Source: Thiobacillus sp.
Lineage (GTDB): Bacteria; Pseudomonadota; Gammaproteobacteria; Burkholderiales; Thiobacillaceae
Length of the DNA: 43,702 nucleotides
Assembly: GCA_024709425.1 (NCBI GenBank)
Contig: JANJWS010000049.1
Coordinates: forward strand, 1 to 43,702
Direction of reading: 5' to 3'
The position numbers and the translations under genes were made by a program. The notes beneath the pieces were generated by a model, which saw only the letters and a program-made list of their open reading frames with translations, was not told the origin of the DNA and ran no database searches. Below are positions 1 to 9,715 of this stretch, piece by piece. Each line of letters starts with the position of its first letter. Within the stretch, counting starts at the first letter, position 1.

Positions 1-1442
1 CGTTCCAGCCAGCCGAGCAGGCGCTGCGGCGCATGCGCCCGTTTCCAGGCGCCGGCGGTGTATTTTGCCGCCTCGCTCCAGGTCGGGTAGGGGTGAATGG
101 TGGCGAGCAGCCGGTTCAGGCCGAGGCCGTGCTGCATGGCCAGGGTGAATTCGGCCAGCATCTCGCCGGCATGGGCGCCGACGACGGTGGCACCGAGAAT
201 GCGGTCGCGGCCGGGCGGCGTGAGCACCTTGACGAAGCCCTGCGCGGCGCCGTCGGCGATGGCGCGGTCGAGTTCGGCGAGCTCGAAGCGGCTGACCTCG
301 AACGCCACGCCCTGCGCACGCGCATCGGCTTCGGTGAGGCCCACACTCGCGATTTCCGGATCGGTGAAGGTCACCCGCGGCATCACCCGGTAATCGGCCT
401 TGAAACGCCGGATGCCGGCGAACAGCGGATTCACCGCCGCATACCATGCCTGATGCGCCGCTGCGTGGGTGAACTGCCAGGGGCCGGCGACGTCGCCGCA
501 GGCGTAAATGCCGGGAACGCTGGTCTGCAGATACTCATTGACCGCAATCGTGCCGGCGGGCGTCAGTGCGACGCCGAGTTCCTCAAGCCCGAAGCCGCGC
601 ACGCGCGCCCGGCGCCCGGTGGCGCACAGCAGCACGTCGAAGGGCAGCGCTTCTTCCGCGCCGACCGCCCGCACCACGAGCCGCTGTTCCCCGGCTTCCA
701 CCTCGCAGCGCAGCGGCTCGGCGCCGGTCAGCCGTCGCACACCGTCGGCCGCAAGGCCCGCTTCGACGAGGGCGGCAACGTCGGCATCCTCGCGCGGCAG
801 CAGGCCGGAGCGGGAAACCAGCGTGACCGTGCAGCCCAGGCTGGCGAAGGCCTGCGCCAGCTCGCAGCCGATCGGGCCGCCGCCCAGCACCACCAGGCGC
901 TCGGGCCGCTCGGTCAGCGACCACACGGTGTCGGACGTGACGTGGCGCACCCTCTCGATGCCGGTAATGCGCGGCACCACCGGCACCGCGCCGGTGGCGA
1001 CGACAATGGCGCGGGTGGTCAGGATACGTTCGCCATCTGCGCCCGTGATGCGCACCGACCAGGGCGAGTCGATGTGCGCGCGGCCCTCGATCACCTCGAC
1101 CCCCAGGGCCGTATAACGCTCGACCGAATCGTGCGGCTCCACCTCGGCAATGACCGCGCGCACCCGCGCCATGACGGCGGCGAAGTCCACCCGTGGCGCT
1201 CCGAGCTCGACGCCCATTTCTCCCGCGCGGCGCAGGTCGCGCAGCAGCCGCGCCACGCGGATCAGCGCCTTGGAAGGCACGCAGCCCGTGTTGAGGCAGT
1301 CGCCGCCCATGCGGTGTGCTTCAACGAGCGTCACCTTGGCGCGCACGGCGGCAGCGATATACGCCGCCACCAGCCCGCCCGCGCCCGCGCCGATGACGAC
1401 GAGATTGCGGTCGAAGCGGCGCGGTTTTTTGCCGTCGTTCAT
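1..1442 (-). CDS. mercuric-reductase-like FAD/NAD(P) disulfide oxidoreductase (3' end outside window)
   Basis: Class I pyridine nucleotide-disulfide oxidoreductase, expected to move electrons from NAD(P)H through FAD to a redox-active disulfide. Reading from the ATG at 1442 gives MNDGKKPRRFDRNLVVIG, a dinucleotide-binding GAGAGG at residues 18-23, and GGDCLNTGCVPSK with the redox cysteines C49 and C54. Near the edge TIHPYPTWSEA matches the C-terminal catalytic His region of the family. About 480 codons are visible with no stop, so only the last residues are missing. There is no N-terminal heavy-metal (HMA) domain, and the vicinal C-terminal cysteine pair of true MerA is not seen in the visible part, so real mercury reduction is doubtful. 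The gene begins 8 bases after the arsS-like stop and is surely co-transcribed with it; this pairing is common for ArsS-type radical SAM genes. Its substrate is unknown. Confidence 0.88.
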   Translation of the reverse strand, partial: MNDGKKPRRFDRNLVVIGAGAGGLVAAYIAAAVRAKVTLVEAHRMGGDCLNTGCVPSKALIRVARLLRDLRRAGEMGVELGAPRVDFAAVMARVRAVIAEVEPHDSVERYTALGVEVIEGRAHIDSPWSVRITGADGERILTTRAIVVATGAVPVVPRITGIERVRHVTSDTVWSLTERPERLVVLGGGPIGCELAQAFASLGCTVTLVSRSGLLPREDADVAALVEAGLAADGVRRLTGAEPLRCEVEAGEQRLVVRAVGAEEALPFDVLLCATGRRARVRGFGLEELGVALTPAGTIAVNEYLQTSVPGIYACGDVAGPWQFTHAAAHQAWYAAVNPLFAGIRRFKADYRVMPRVTFTDPEIASVGLTEADARAQGVAFEVSRFELAELDRAIADGAAQGFVKVLTPPGRDRILGATVVGAHAGEMLAEFTLAMQHGLGLNRLLATIHPYPTWSEAAKYTAGAWKRAHAPQRLLGWLE

Positions 1443-1450
1443 GGGCCGTG

Positions 1451-2407
1451 TCACGTCGCGTCGAGCGCGCCGCCGCAGCTGCTGCCCTGGCCCGCGGTGC
1501 AGCCGTAGCAGTGGTCGGCGACCTGGATCGCGCGGCCGTCGAGCCTTGCGTCCAGCAGCGCGGCGAGGGTCGACGGCCCGGCGACGGGCAGGCCGAGCAT
1601 CTGGTTGAAGTCGCAGTCGTACAGCCGCCCGCGCCAGTCCACGCTGACGAGCGTGCGGCACATCACGCTGTCGAGGTTCGCGGCACTGTAGTTGTCCTTC
1701 AGGAGGCGCAGGTAGGCGTCGAACGTACCCTTGGAGACCAGCGTGCTGCCGAAACGCAGGATCGGCATGTTGGCGAGCGTGTAGAGGCGGTTGAAGACGA
1801 TGCCGAAACGCTCGCCGAGTTCGCGCTTGTAGGCCGATTCCAGCCCGGTTTGCGCCGGTGGCAGCGCGGCGCCGGCGGGATTGAACACCAGGTTGAGGAC
1901 GAGCCCGCTGCCGGCCCGGCCGTAGCCCAGTGCGTTGAGCTGACGCAGTCCCTCGATGCTGCGCCCGAACACACCCTTGCCGCGCTGGGCATCGACGTTG
2001 TCTTCCAGATAACAGGGCAGGGAGGCCACCACCTCGACGCCCTGCGCCGCGAGAAACGCCGCCAGATCCTCCTGGCCCGGTTCCGACAGGATCGTGAGAT
2101 TGCACCGGTCGCTCACCTTCACGCCGAGCCCGCGCGCCGCGCCGACCAGCCAGCGGAAGCGCGGATGCAGTTCCGGCGCGCCGCCGGTGAGATCAAGCGT
2201 CGCCAGCTGTCGCGCCGCCAGCACGCGCGGGATGAGTTCGACGTTGTTGTCGTCCATCGCCTCGCGACGGTTGGGGCCCGCGTTGACGTGGCAATGCAGG
2301 CAGCTCTGGTTGCAGCGGTAGCCGAGATTGACCTGCAGCGTCGTCAGCCGGTCGCGGCAAAGCGGCGGAAAACCCGAGGGCTGCAACAGGGGGCGCGTGT
2401 CGTGCAT
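1451..2407 (-). CDS. arsS: radical SAM protein of the ArsS (arsenosugar biosynthesis) family
   Basis: 318 residues. The radical SAM [4Fe-4S] motif C-x3-C-x2-C is at C32, C36 and C39 (RCNQSCLHCH), followed by the glycine-rich DLTGGAPELHP segment. The C-terminal half has the extra cysteines typical of the ArsS/DUF3641 family (MCRTLVS, YDCDFNQ, CYGCTAGQGSSCGG), which suggest a second cluster or a substrate site. ArsS is thought to add the 5'-deoxyadenosyl group of SAM to a methylated arsenical, giving an arsenosugar precursor. The usual partner ArsM methyltransferase is not in this window, so the substrate here is uncertain. The ATG at 2407 is not preceded by a clear Shine-Dalgarno sequence. First gene of a two-gene operon with the flavoprotein downstream. 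The family call is firm; the biochemical role is inferred. Confidence 0.82.
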   Translation of the reverse strand: MHDTRPLLQPSGFPPLCRDRLTTLQVNLGYRCNQSCLHCHVNAGPNRREAMDDNNVELIPRVLAARQLATLDLTGGAPELHPRFRWLVGAARGLGVKVSDRCNLTILSEPGQEDLAAFLAAQGVEVVASLPCYLEDNVDAQRGKGVFGRSIEGLRQLNALGYGRAGSGLVLNLVFNPAGAALPPAQTGLESAYKRELGERFGIVFNRLYTLANMPILRFGSTLVSKGTFDAYLRLLKDNYSAANLDSVMCRTLVSVDWRGRLYDCDFNQMLGLPVAGPSTLAALLDARLDGRAIQVADHCYGCTAGQGSSCGGALDAT

Positions 2408-2514
2408 ACGTATGGGGGCCGCATCGGGCCAAATCGATCAGCTTGCGTGCATCCGCGGCACCAGCCCCGGGGAACACACCCGATGACCGGGCCAAGCGAC
2501 GTGTGGTTCCAGGA

Positions 2515-2555
2515 AGCCATTGTATACGCCATACATTCCATAGACGATTGGAATA
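2515..2555 (-). promoter_or_regulatory. candidate arsS promoter with inverted-repeat operator
   Basis: On the minus strand a TACAAT hexamer (about 2519-2524, 5 of 6 to the -10 consensus) lies about 110 bases before the arsS start. An inverted repeat ATTCCA-N8-TGGAAT (2535-2554) sits just upstream, covering the expected -35 position, where no good -35 hexamer exists. This arrangement fits a regulated promoter, either activator-dependent or repressed. The surroundings are AT-rich compared with the rest of the window. Prediction only. Confidence 0.35.
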
Positions 2556-2620
2556 ACGGGCCTGCCACGGGGCGGGGTGCTCATGAGCCAGCTTGCCGCA
2601 GGGCGTTTTAGCGGCCTGAC

Positions 2621-3268
2621 ATGCCTGTCCACGTCCACCTGCGCGATGAGCGCCCCGTCGTGGTCGGGCCGCCGTCCGGTTACCTGGGCGGCGCCGAAGA
2701 CGGGTGCGACGCCTCGCCATACATCACGGGACGCATCGCCGATGCGGCCAACATCGAGGGGCGGCAGGCTGCGGCACGGCGCCCCGAGTTGCCGCGGGAC
2801 CGCATGGCGGCGATGGACTGCAATTCCGGCGCGTTATCGGCGCAGTGGGTGTTCGCGCTGCCGCTGCGCGGGCACGACAACGTCAGGGTGCTGCGGCCCG
2901 GCCGCGATGCTGCCACGAGAAGAGTGGATTCGGCGACCACGCGCACGCGGGCCGGGCGCAGATCGCCCAGCCACGCATCCTTGGGATGGATTGTTGCTGG
3001 TTACCCGAGCGTTCTTTCCGGGCGGGTGAAGCGGCTTACGCCGCCTTCTCGTGGTGGTAGGCAGTCACCGTATCCACCTCGTGCTTCGAGCCGAGAATCA
3101 CCGGTACGCGCTGGTGCAGGCCGTCCGGTGCGATGTCGAGGATGCGCTGGTAGCCGGTGGTGGCGGCACCGCCCGCCTGCTCGACGACGAAGGCCATCGG
3201 GTTGGCTTCGTACAGAAGCCGCAGCTTGCCGGCCTTGGACGGATCCTTGGTGTCGCGCGGGTACATGA
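2621..3268 (+). other. unassigned reading frame, possibly a decayed or real small gene
   Basis: The 628 bases between arsS and fbp hold one plus-strand frame that looks partly coding. From the ATG at 2621, third codon positions are clearly the most GC-rich and second positions the least, for about 90-100 codons, as in genuine genes here. The product begins MPVHVHLRDERPVVVGPP and contains SPYITGRIADAANIEGR. I do not recognise a family. The frame has no Shine-Dalgarno sequence. It loses its coding look after about 2930, then runs antisense into the 3' end of fbp, so the true gene, if any, may be frameshifted or truncated. No other gene or RNA is apparent in this gap. Confidence 0.22.
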
Positions 3269-4049
3269 AGATGCCGCCCCGGGTGAGGATGCGGTGCACT
3301 TCCGCGACCATCGAGGCGACCCAGCGCATGTTGAAGTCCTTGTTGCGCGGGCCGGTCTTGCCGGCGAGGCATTCATCGACGTAGCGTTGCACGGGGGCTT
3401 CCCAGAAGCGCATGTTGGAGGCGTTGATCGCAAACTCGCGGGTGTCCGCGGGAATGGTCATGTTGGGGTGAGTGAGCACAAATTCACCCACGTCGCGGTC
3501 GAGCGTGAAGCCGTTGGTGCCGTGGCCGAAGGTCAGCACCAGCATGGTCGATGAGCCGTAGATCGCGTAGCCGGCGCACACCTGGCGGGTGCCGGGCTGC
3601 AGGAAGTCCTCGACCTTGGCCGCGCGGCCCGCGACCGGCGCCTTGAGGATGGAGAAGATCGTGCCGACCGAAATGTTGACGTCGACGTTGGACGAACCGT
3701 CGAGCGGGTCGAACACCAGCAGGTATTTGCCGAGTGGGTACTGCGCGGGGATGGCGTAGGGCGCATCCATTTCCTCGGACGCCATCCCTGCGAGGTGCCC
3801 CGCCCATTCGTTCGAGCGGATCATGATGTCGTTGGTGATGACGTCGAGCTTTTTCTGTGTTTCCCCCTGCACGTTCTCCGAGTCCAGTGAACCCATCACG
3901 CCCAGCAGCGCGCCCTTGTTCACCACGTTGGAAATCGCCTTGCAGGCGGTGACGACATCGTTGAGGAGCGAGGTGAAATCGCCGGTGGCGCCGGCGATGC
4001 GGCGTTGCTCTTCGATGATGAACTGGGTGAGGGTGGTGCCGGTATGCAT
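3036..4049 (-). CDS. fbp: fructose-1,6-bisphosphatase class I
   Basis: Hydrolyses fructose 1,6-bisphosphate to fructose 6-phosphate in gluconeogenesis, and in the Calvin cycle where that is present. The product is 337 residues, the normal class I length. The metal-binding DPLDGSSN is at residues 114-121, and the substrate region [14 protein letters not shown] followed by [12 protein letters not shown] is intact. I chose the ATG at 4049 ([10 protein letters not shown]) rather than a longer upstream frame. It has GGAG eight bases upstream, it matches the family N-terminus, and the extra 78 residues of the long frame are low-complexity and cross the promoter. The gene follows mpl on the same strand after 172 bases with its own promoter, so it is probably transcribed separately. 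Confidence 0.96.
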   Translation of the reverse strand: MHTGTTLTQFIIEEQRRIAGATGDFTSLLNDVVTACKAISNVVNKGALLGVMGSLDSENVQGETQKKLDVITNDIMIRSNEWAGHLAGMASEEMDAPYAIPAQYPLGKYLLVFDPLDGSSNVDVNISVGTIFSILKAPVAGRAAKVEDFLQPGTRQVCAGYAIYGSSTMLVLTFGHGTNGFTLDRDVGEFVLTHPNMTIPADTREFAINASNMRFWEAPVQRYVDECLAGKTGPRNKDFNMRWVASMVAEVHRILTRGGIFMYPRDTKDPSKAGKLRLLYEANPMAFVVEQAGGAATTGYQRILDIAPDGLHQRVPVILGSKHEVDTVTAYHHEKAA

Positions 4050-4082
4050 GATCAAAACTCCAAGGCCATAAATATTGCTTAT

Positions 4083-4088
4083 ATTATA
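4083..4088 (-). promoter_or_regulatory. fbp -10 promoter element
   Basis: A perfect TATAAT on the minus strand, within a short AT-rich island (about 4050-4105) in otherwise very GC-rich DNA, 34 bases before the fbp start codon. The -35 region is weak, so the start site is a prediction. Confidence 0.5.
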
Positions 4089-4221
4089 GCTGAAGTTTTT
4101 ATGGGGCGTCCTCCCGGGGGCTTGCGCAACGGTGTGCGGCCGCTGCCGGGACCGGTCCCTTCTTTGGGCGCTGCGCAGAACGGCCCGCGGCCCGAGCGGC
4201 CCTGGCCGACGTGATCCTGAC

Positions 4222-5592
<1,371 letters not shown>

Positions 5593-5598
5593 GAGTTC

Positions 5599-5619
5599 TA
5601 GGGGCTAGGGGCTACGGAA
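5599..5619. repeat. heptanucleotide tract in the mpl leader
   Basis: Two exact TAGGGGC units and one degenerate unit (TACGGAA) follow in register, 6 bases from the mpl start codon. Read in the mpl mRNA the unit is GCCCCTA. The tract takes up over half of the 37-base gap between the kinase stop and mpl, and replaces any ribosome-binding site. Confidence 0.6.
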
Positions 5620-5629
5620 TGGGGGTGGA

Positions 5630-7549
5630 TTATCCCACGGCGGGGGCGCGCGGCTGCTGGACGAGGTGGGTCAGCAGCGCGCGCAGCTTGGCGGGGCGCA
5701 GCGGCTTGTGCAACAGTGGCAGGCCGGCGCGGTTGATGCGCTGCAGGGTCTCGGGGGCGGTGTCGCCGGTGAGAACGATGGCCGGGATGCCAAGACCGTA
5801 CTTCGTCCGCAGGCGGTCGATGACTGCAAGGCCGTCGGTGTCGCCCGGCAGGCGGTAGTCGGAGACGATGACGTCCGGGGCACGTTCCAGGCTGTCGAGC
5901 CACTGTTCGGCCTCGTCGGCGTTGCGTGCGGGGACGAGCCCGACGTTCCAGTTGTCGAACAGCTCCGCCATGCCCTGCAGGATGGCGATTTCGTCATCGA
6001 CCAGCAGGACCAGGGTGTCGGGTGGGAAGGTGTCCGAAGTGCGGGAAGTCGTGATGGCGGGCGCCGCGCGAACCTGGCCGGGATTGCCAAGCGGGATGTC
6101 GATGCTGAACGTCGAGCCGTGCCCGGGGCGCGAGCGGACCGCGACGGGGTGGCCCAGCAGACGGGCCAGGCGTGAGACGATGGCAAGTCCGAGTCCGAGG
6201 CCCTTGCTGCGGTCCCGCGCCGGGTTGTGCAGCTGGAAGAATTCCTGGAAGACGCTTTCCTGCTGGTCGTGCGGGATGCCGCGTCCGCTGTCGACGACGC
6301 TGATGCGCAGCATGCGGCCACGCCGGCGGCAGCCCACGAGCACGCCGCCGTCATCGGTATAGCGGATCGCATTGGCGATGAGATTGGTGAGGATGCGCTC
6401 GATCAACAGGGGGTCGCTATGGACGATGGCCGAACAGGGCCGGATGCGCAGCCGGAGACGCTTTTCCGTGGCGAGTGCACCGAACTGCTTGGCCAGGTTG
6501 TCGAGCAGCGGCTGTAGTGCAAAATGCTCGGGATGCGCCTCGATCGCACCGGCATCGAGTCGGGAGATGTCGAGAAGTGCATTGAACAGCAGTTCCATCG
6601 CTGCGGTCGAGGCCTCGATATTCTCGATCAGCGTCTGGGTTTCCGGCTCACGGATGCGTGCCTTGAGCGCGGCGACGAACAGCGACAGGGCATGCAAGGG
6701 TTGCCGCAGGTCGTGACTGGCGGCGGCGAGGAAGCGTGACTTGGCCTGGTTGGCACGTTCGGCCAGATCCTTCTTCGCTGCAAGGTCCGCCGTCGCTTCG
6801 CGGACGCGTGCCTCCAGTTCGGTGCGATGCGTCTGCAGGGCTTCGGCCATGCGGTTGACTCCGGTAGACAGCAGGCCGACCTCCCCGCGTGGCGGCAGCC
6901 GGGTGCGTACACCGAGATCCCCTTCGGCGAGCCGTTCCACGATCTGCCCAACATGCTGCAACTGTCCGGCGAGCCGGTTCGACAGGCGCCAGGCGAGGAT
7001 TCCACTGAGCGCCAAGGCGGCCGCCAGCAGCAGTACCGCATTCAGCAGCGTGTCGCGACGGAATGCTTCAACCTCGTCGCGCGCGACGGCGACCTCGACT
7101 TCACCAAGCAGGCGGTTTTCACCGGCGGGCTGGAAGCCGGTTTCATCCGGAAGTGTGGGTGCCGGCAGCACGATCGCTGCGCGTTGATACAGACGCGTGT
7201 TGTCGGGCGCCAAGAGGAGGAGTTCGCCGGAGCTGGCAATCAGGCGTCCCTGCGGGTCGATGACGCGGGCTGCCACCAACTGGTTGTCCGTCAATTCGGA
7301 TTCCAGTTGATGGCGAACGAGCGCGAAGTCGCCGCTGATCAGTGCGTACGGCAGGATGTCGGATAGATGTCGGGCGGCGTTGGCGGCACGGGTGTGCAGC
7401 GCGTTCTCGGCCGCCGTGAGTGTGCGCGACGTGAAGTGCACCACCATCACCAGCGCCGCCAGCAGCGCCGGCAGCAGCGCGATCATCAACATCCGGCTGC
7501 GAATGCTGGCGTCCCACGGGCTCGGCAGGGAGATTGCCGGGTACTTCAC
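5630..7549 (-). CDS. membrane hybrid sensor histidine kinase with C-terminal receiver
   Basis: 639 residues. Transmembrane helix 1 is at about 19-39, a periplasmic sensor domain at about 40-168 and helix 2 at about 169-187. A HAMP domain follows (about 188-245), then a short coiled coil (about 242-270). The HisKA phosphoacceptor is H279 in SHDLRQPLHAL. The HATPase domain has N393 and the G boxes VVDSGRGIP and SKGLGLGLAIVSRL. A receiver domain (about 512-630) has acidic residues near D518/D519 and phosphoacceptor D564 in VSDYRLPG. The ATG at 7549 overlaps the stop of the upstream response regulator by four bases (ATGA), so the two are translationally coupled and almost certainly partners. The signal sensed is unknown; the periplasmic domain does not match a family I can name. 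Confidence 0.9.
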   Translation of the reverse strand: MKYPAISLPSPWDASIRSRMLMIALLPALLAALVMVVHFTSRTLTAAENALHTRAANAARHLSDILPYALISGDFALVRHQLESELTDNQLVAARVIDPQGRLIASSGELLLLAPDNTRLYQRAAIVLPAPTLPDETGFQPAGENRLLGEVEVAVARDEVEAFRRDTLLNAVLLLAAALALSGILAWRLSNRLAGQLQHVGQIVERLAEGDLGVRTRLPPRGEVGLLSTGVNRMAEALQTHRTELEARVREATADLAAKKDLAERANQAKSRFLAAASHDLRQPLHALSLFVAALKARIREPETQTLIENIEASTAAMELLFNALLDISRLDAGAIEAHPEHFALQPLLDNLAKQFGALATEKRLRLRIRPCSAIVHSDPLLIERILTNLIANAIRYTDDGGVLVGCRRRGRMLRISVVDSGRGIPHDQQESVFQEFFQLHNPARDRSKGLGLGLAIVSRLARLLGHPVAVRSRPGHGSTFSIDIPLGNPGQVRAAPAITTSRTSDTFPPDTLVLLVDDEIAILQGMAELFDNWNVGLVPARNADEAEQWLDSLERAPDVIVSDYRLPGDTDGLAVIDRLRTKYGLGIPAIVLTGDTAPETLQRINRAGLPLLHKPLRPAKLRALLTHLVQQPRAPAVG

Positions 7550-8184
7550 GCCTGCATCATGCGTTGGATCGCAAGCACGGCTTCGGTACGGTTACTGACA
7601 CCGAGGGCACGGAAGATCGCGGCGATGTGGACCTTTACCGTGGCCTCCGACATCGAGAGCATCTCGGCGATGGCCTTGTTGGTACACCCGCGCGCGAGTA
7701 ACTGCGCGACCTCGAACTGCCGTGTGGTGAGGGTGCCGTGCTGCAGGCCCGGCAGATCGACCGGCGCGGACGGCGCTGCGCCAATGCCGGCAGGGGTCGG
7801 ACCGCGCGGGAAGTAGATGTGGCCGTCCAGCACCTGGCGCAATGCCCACAACATGGTCGAGGTCGGGGCGGATTTTGGGATGAAGCCGAGTGCGCCCGCA
7901 CCCAGCACCTTGCGGATGTCGTCCTGCGATTCGGAAGCCGACAGCACCACCAGCGGAATGTCCGGGAAGCGGCTGCGGTATTGGGCGATACCCTGGATGC
8001 CGACGAACCCCGGCATGTTGAGATCGACCAGCGCAAGATCGAGATCGGGATGCAGGGCGGACTGCGCGAACAGGCTCGGGTAGTCGTGCGCATCAAGAAT
8101 GTTCGTGCGGGGGACGAGCTGCGTCAGCACCTGTCGCACCCCTTCGCGCATGAGAGGATGATCGTCCGCCAGAAGGGCTTTCAT
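7546..8184 (-). CDS. NarL/FixJ-type response regulator
   Basis: 212 residues. The N-terminal receiver has the acidic pair D7/D8, phosphoacceptor D54 in LVDLNMPG and the conserved lysine K104 in FIPKSAP. The LuxR-type helix-turn-helix is at about 150-212 (LTTRQFEVAQLL, TNKAIAEMLSMSEATVKVH). The expected output is transcription control after phosphorylation by the overlapping hybrid kinase. The gene follows the thioredoxin-fold gene by 50 bases on the same strand, suggesting a three-gene operon. Target genes cannot be told from the sequence. Confidence 0.92.
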   Translation of the reverse strand: MKALLADDHPLMREGVRQVLTQLVPRTNILDAHDYPSLFAQSALHPDLDLALVDLNMPGFVGIQGIAQYRSRFPDIPLVVLSASESQDDIRKVLGAGALGFIPKSAPTSTMLWALRQVLDGHIYFPRGPTPAGIGAAPSAPVDLPGLQHGTLTTRQFEVAQLLARGCTNKAIAEMLSMSEATVKVHIAAIFRALGVSNRTEAVLAIQRMMQA

Positions 8185-8234
8185 GTGGAGGCTTCCTGCA
8201 TGACGCGGATTCTAGCAGCCTGCTGCATCAGGAT

Positions 8235-8747
8235 TCAGCGTGCGCGCACCTTGCGCAGCCCCTCGTCGATGGCGGCCTCCAGATAGCCGAAATAGTAGTC
8301 CGGGGTGAGCAGGCCGACGAGTGGCTCGCTCGCCTCGTTTCCGCGCGTGTCATAGATCTTGATGGTTGGAACCATGATTACCTTGCTCGCCGCGGCGAAT
8401 GCGCCCTCGGTGGTGGACTTCCCGTCGAAGCCGATCAGTGCCTGCATCGAGCCGATGTCGATCTCGCGGATGATGACGCGTTTGCGGTAGGCTCGGTCCG
8501 TATGCATCGGGATCAGGTATTCCCGCTTGACGCGGTCACAGAAGTGACAGTGGGCACTGGAGTACAGCACCAGGATCGGTACCTGACGACGCGCGGCTTC
8601 GCGTGCGTCCGCCTTGAGATCGGCCGCACGCACGAGGCCCGCAGCGGCGTGCGTGAGGGCAGGCAGCACCAGTGCGCATGCTAGAATCAGCGCTCGTGCC
8701 GCGATTCTCAGCGTGGTGTTTCGCCTGCCTTGTGCCGTGACGACCAC
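8235..8747 (-). CDS. secreted thioredoxin-fold protein
   Basis: 170 residues. An N-terminal signal peptide (hydrophobic core [16 protein letters not shown], cleavage probably after THAAA) directs it to the periplasm. The thioredoxin fold follows with the redox pair C-H-F-C in [16 protein letters not shown] and the cis-proline loop [14 protein letters not shown]. This places it among SoxW-like or thioredoxin_7-like periplasmic thiol proteins rather than DsbA. It heads the operon with the response regulator and hybrid kinase, so it may modulate or report on the signal of that system, though this is inference. It starts 50 bases from hemC, divergently, so both promoters must share this gap or lie within the genes. 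Confidence 0.8.
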   Translation of the reverse strand: MVVTAQGRRNTTLRIAARALILACALVLPALTHAAAGLVRAADLKADAREAARRQVPILVLYSSAHCHFCDRVKREYLIPMHTDRAYRKRVIIREIDIGSMQALIGFDGKSTTEGAFAAASKVIMVPTIKIYDTRGNEASEPLVGLLTPDYYFGYLEAAIDEGLRKVRAR

Positions 8748-8797
8748 CGAATCCTCCCGTCGTGTTTCGAGTGCCCCGAACGTCCATACCTGACGCC

Positions 8798-9715
8798 ATG
8801 CATACCTTGACCATCGCCTCCCGTGAAAGTGCCCTCGCCATGTGGCAGGCAGAGCATATCCGCGACCGCCTGCGCGCGCTGTATCCGGGCTGCACGGTCG
8901 ATATTCTGGGCATGACCACGCGTGGCGACCAGATCCTGGATGTCACCCTTTCCAAAATCGGCGGGAAGGGCCTGTTTGTCAAGGAGCTTGAAGTTGCGCT
9001 CGAAGCGGGCCAGGCCGATCTCGCGGTGCATTCGATGAAGGATGTCCCGATGGAATTGCCGCCGGGCTTCGAGTTGGCCGTGATCGGCGAGCGCGAGGAT
9101 CCGCGCGATGCCTTCGTCTCGAACCGCTACACCCGCCTGTTCGACCTGCCGCCGGGCAGCATCGTCGGCACGTCCAGCCTGCGCCGCGAGGCGCAGCTGC
9201 GCGCGCGCTATCCGCACCTGACGGTCAAACCGCTGCGCGGCAACGTCGGCACGCGCCTGAAGAAGCTCGACGAGGGGCAGTTTGACGCCATCCTGCTTGC
9301 CGCCGCGGGCCTCAAGCGCCTGGGACTGGGCGCGCGCATCCAGAGCCTGTTGTCGGTGGAAGACAGCATTCCCGCCGCCGGCCAGGGGGCGCTGGGGATC
9401 GAGATTCGCAGCGGCAACCGTGCGGTCGCCGCGCTGCTCGCCCCCCTCAACCATGCCGAAACCGCTGCCTGCGTGCGTGCCGAACGCCAGGTCAGCCGCG
9501 TGCTGGGCGGCAGTTGCCAGGTGCCGCTGGGCGCGCATGCCGTGCTCGAAGGTGGCGTGCTGCGCATCACCGGCTTCGTCGCCAACCCGGACGGCAGCGC
9601 ATTCATCCACGACCGTGCCGAAGGCAGCGCCGCCGATCCCGAGGCGGTCGGCCAGGCGCTCGCCGACCGGCTCGTGGCGCAGGGCGCGCGCGCCATCCTC
9701 GATTCCCTGGCATGA
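8798..9715 (+). CDS. hemC: porphobilinogen deaminase (hydroxymethylbilane synthase)
   Basis: Polymerises four porphobilinogen units to hydroxymethylbilane in the cytoplasm. The product is 305 residues when started at the ATG at 8798 ([17 protein letters not shown]). An upstream in-frame start would add 12 residues that do not fit the family. The catalytic Asp is D82 (HSMKDVPME), the Arg-rich substrate region is [12 protein letters not shown], and the dipyrromethane cofactor cysteine is C240 in [13 protein letters not shown]. The stop codon overlaps the hemD start (ATGA). First gene of hemC-hemD-hemX-hemY. Confidence 0.97.
   Translation: MHTLTIASRESALAMWQAEHIRDRLRALYPGCTVDILGMTTRGDQILDVTLSKIGGKGLFVKELEVALEAGQADLAVHSMKDVPMELPPGFELAVIGEREDPRDAFVSNRYTRLFDLPPGSIVGTSSLRREAQLRARYPHLTVKPLRGNVGTRLKKLDEGQFDAILLAAAGLKRLGLGARIQSLLSVEDSIPAAGQGALGIEIRSGNRAVAALLAPLNHAETAACVRAERQVSRVLGGSCQVPLGAHAVLEGGVLRITGFVANPDGSAFIHDRAEGSAADPEAVGQALADRLVAQGARAILDSLA

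Noticed and set aside
1..1442. Functional mercuric reductase and mer operon
   Set aside because: No HMA domain, no merR, merT or merP nearby, and the partner gene is arsS-like; the reductase is only similar to MerA.
33..1508. Long plus-strand open frame of 491 codons at the window start
   Set aside because: It is the antisense shadow of the flavoprotein gene; the product is Arg/His/Gly/Ala-rich and has no family features, while the minus strand carries clear FAD and disulfide motifs.
3018..3042. Intrinsic terminator at the end of fbp
   Set aside because: A short bulged hairpin overlaps the stop codon (GCGGC-GTAA-GCCGC), but no T-run follows on the minus strand.
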